A stretch of DNA of 41,828 nt from Gammaproteobacteria bacterium. Lineage in GTDB: Bacteria > Pseudomonadota > Gammaproteobacteria > Steroidobacterales > Woeseiaceae. Both the position numbers and the translations under genes were made by a program. The stretch spans positions 1-41,828 of the forward strand of contig JAACFJ010000035.1 in assembly GCA_009937505.1 (NCBI GenBank). Reading direction: 5' to 3'. The notes beneath the pieces are model-generated. The model had not been told where the DNA came from, did not search any database, and worked only from the letters and a program-made list of their open reading frames with translations. Shown piece by piece: positions 41,209 to 41,828 of the stretch (within the stretch, counting starts at the first letter, position 1; the number at the start of each line of letters is the position of its first letter).

Positions 41209-41828
41209 GCGGTCCTAATTACCGGTTGCAGCCATATGTCCGACGCCGACCGCAGATTCACGGCGAGTTCCAGCCCCGGATCCTTATCATCCAGCCGCAT
41301 CATACGAAATCTGGGCAGCAAAAGACCCAGGTGCACTTTCATTTCCAGGAACGAGAAATACTCGCCCAGGCAGCGTCGTGGCCCCAGTGAAAACGGGAAA
41401 TACGGCCGCTCGTTTTTCGCAAACTTGCCTTCCGCAAATCGGGCGGGGTCGAACCGTTCCGGCTCCGGCCAAAATCTTGCCGTGCGATGCAGGATGAACG
41501 GCGACAGGTAGATATCCGTGTCTTCGGGCACCTCGAACCCGTCAAGCTCATCGTCCTCCCGGGAACGGCGCGTGAATAACCATACCGGCGGATACATCCT
41601 CAGCGTTTCCTCGAGTACCTGTTGCGTGTATTTCATGGCCGCAAGCGAATCAGCGCTGACCGCCGAAACGGTCGGAATCAGGCTGCGGCTCTCTTCGATG
41701 ACCTTCTCTTCGACATCCGGGTGCCCGGCAAGCAGGTACCACACCCAGTTCAACGTATTGGCCGACGTCTCGAATCCTGCAACGATCAGGGTGATGAGTT
41801 CGTCGAGCAGTTCATCGTCCGTAAACGC
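41205..41828 (-). CDS. Cytochrome P450 (C-terminal part, cut by window edge)
   Basis: The last 207 codons of a P450 monooxygenase, open to the window end. The I-helix oxygen-binding motif is AGFETSANT, the K-helix ExxR is ETLR, and the haem loop is FSLGPRRCLG with the axial Cys, followed by EYFSFLEMK. The sequence resembles fatty-acid/alkane-type bacterial P450s (CYP102/CYP4-like haem region), but substrate cannot be told. Its stop overlaps the acyl-AMP ligase start, so it acts in the same operon. The N-terminus lies outside the window. Confidence 0.92.
   Translation of the reverse strand, partial: AFTDDELLDELITLIVAGFETSANTLNWVWYLLAGHPDVEEKVIEESRSLIPTVSAVSADSLAAMKYTQQVLEETLRMYPPVWLFTRRSREDDELDGFEVPEDTDIYLSPFILHRTARFWPEPERFDPARFAEGKFAKNERPYFPFSLGPRRCLGEYFSFLEMKVHLGLLLPRFRMMRLDDKDPGLELAVNLRSASDIWLQPVIRTA

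Noticed and set aside
1-41828. CRISPR arrays, tRNA/rRNA genes, insertion sequences, prophage or integrase genes
   Set aside because: Reading both strands I saw no regularly spaced repeats, cloverleaf sequences, transposase motifs or terminal inverted repeats. A dedicated search could still find weak cases.

Overview
This 41.8 kb window is a GC-rich bacterial chromosome fragment. It most probably comes from a free-living, probably aquatic, gammaproteobacterium. The left end carries mltG-tmk-holB-pilZ, the order known from Pseudomonas-like gammaproteobacteria. The rest of the content fits an aerobic or facultative Gram-negative: RND and HlyD/NodT efflux, FadJ-type beta-oxidation, a PilZ protein of the type IV pilus family, a TAT-exported molybdoenzyme, and a perfect CRP-type operator. 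Nothing visible fixes the order or genus. I see no tRNA, rRNA, CRISPR array, insertion sequence, integrase or phage gene.

Layout. (1) 1-2425 (+): housekeeping block with mltG (partial), tmk, holB and pilZ. (2) 2496-6483 (-): a cyclic-nucleotide-binding/rhodanese protein, fadJ and an EEP-fold phosphoesterase. (3) 6610-8078 (+): a small TIR-like protein and a GlpQ-type phosphodiesterase. (4) 8205-11115 (+): a thioredoxin, a DUF4266 lipoprotein fused in frame to a DUF3570 barrel-like protein, and an ApbE flavin transferase. This looks like a compact cell-envelope redox locus. (5) 11304-14271: a membrane-anchored coiled-coil protein, a Frag1/DRAM/Sfk1-like membrane protein, a small potassium channel and an AI-2E family permease. 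(6) 14243-23648 (+): two export systems separated by a coiled-coil/helix-hairpin-helix protein. The first is NodT-HlyD-DUF2955 and the second is an RND adaptor plus permease. (7) 23702-27522: an ECF sigma-factor relic, an arylamine N-acetyltransferase, two tandem paralogous small membrane proteins, a haemolysin III protein and a secreted CotH-like protein. (8) 27609-32935: a malic enzyme whose C-terminus is frameshifted and reads into a ferritin-like gene, an EamA transporter, a small ORF, and a divergent MocR regulator with candidate operators. (9) 32820-36405: a two-subunit molybdenum hydroxylase (IorAB type) and a PrsW-like protease. (10) 36383-41828 (-): a 60-codon gene behind a textbook class II CRP promoter, then a tight operon read as P450, fatty acyl-AMP ligase-ACP, ketoacyl-ACP synthase III and M20 peptidase.

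The most notable points are the P450/FAAL-ACP/KAS III/M20 operon, which may make a modified lipid or acyl-amino acid; the TlpA/DUF4266-DUF3570/ApbE locus with its unusual fusion; and the CRP-controlled microprotein gene. There are also four lesions of small-indel type: the DUF4266/DUF3570 fusion, the sigma-factor frameshift, the malic-enzyme deletion, and the MocR/molybdoenzyme overlap lacking both stop codons. Together they suggest either recent gene decay or assembly error. Read-level checking would separate these two explanations.
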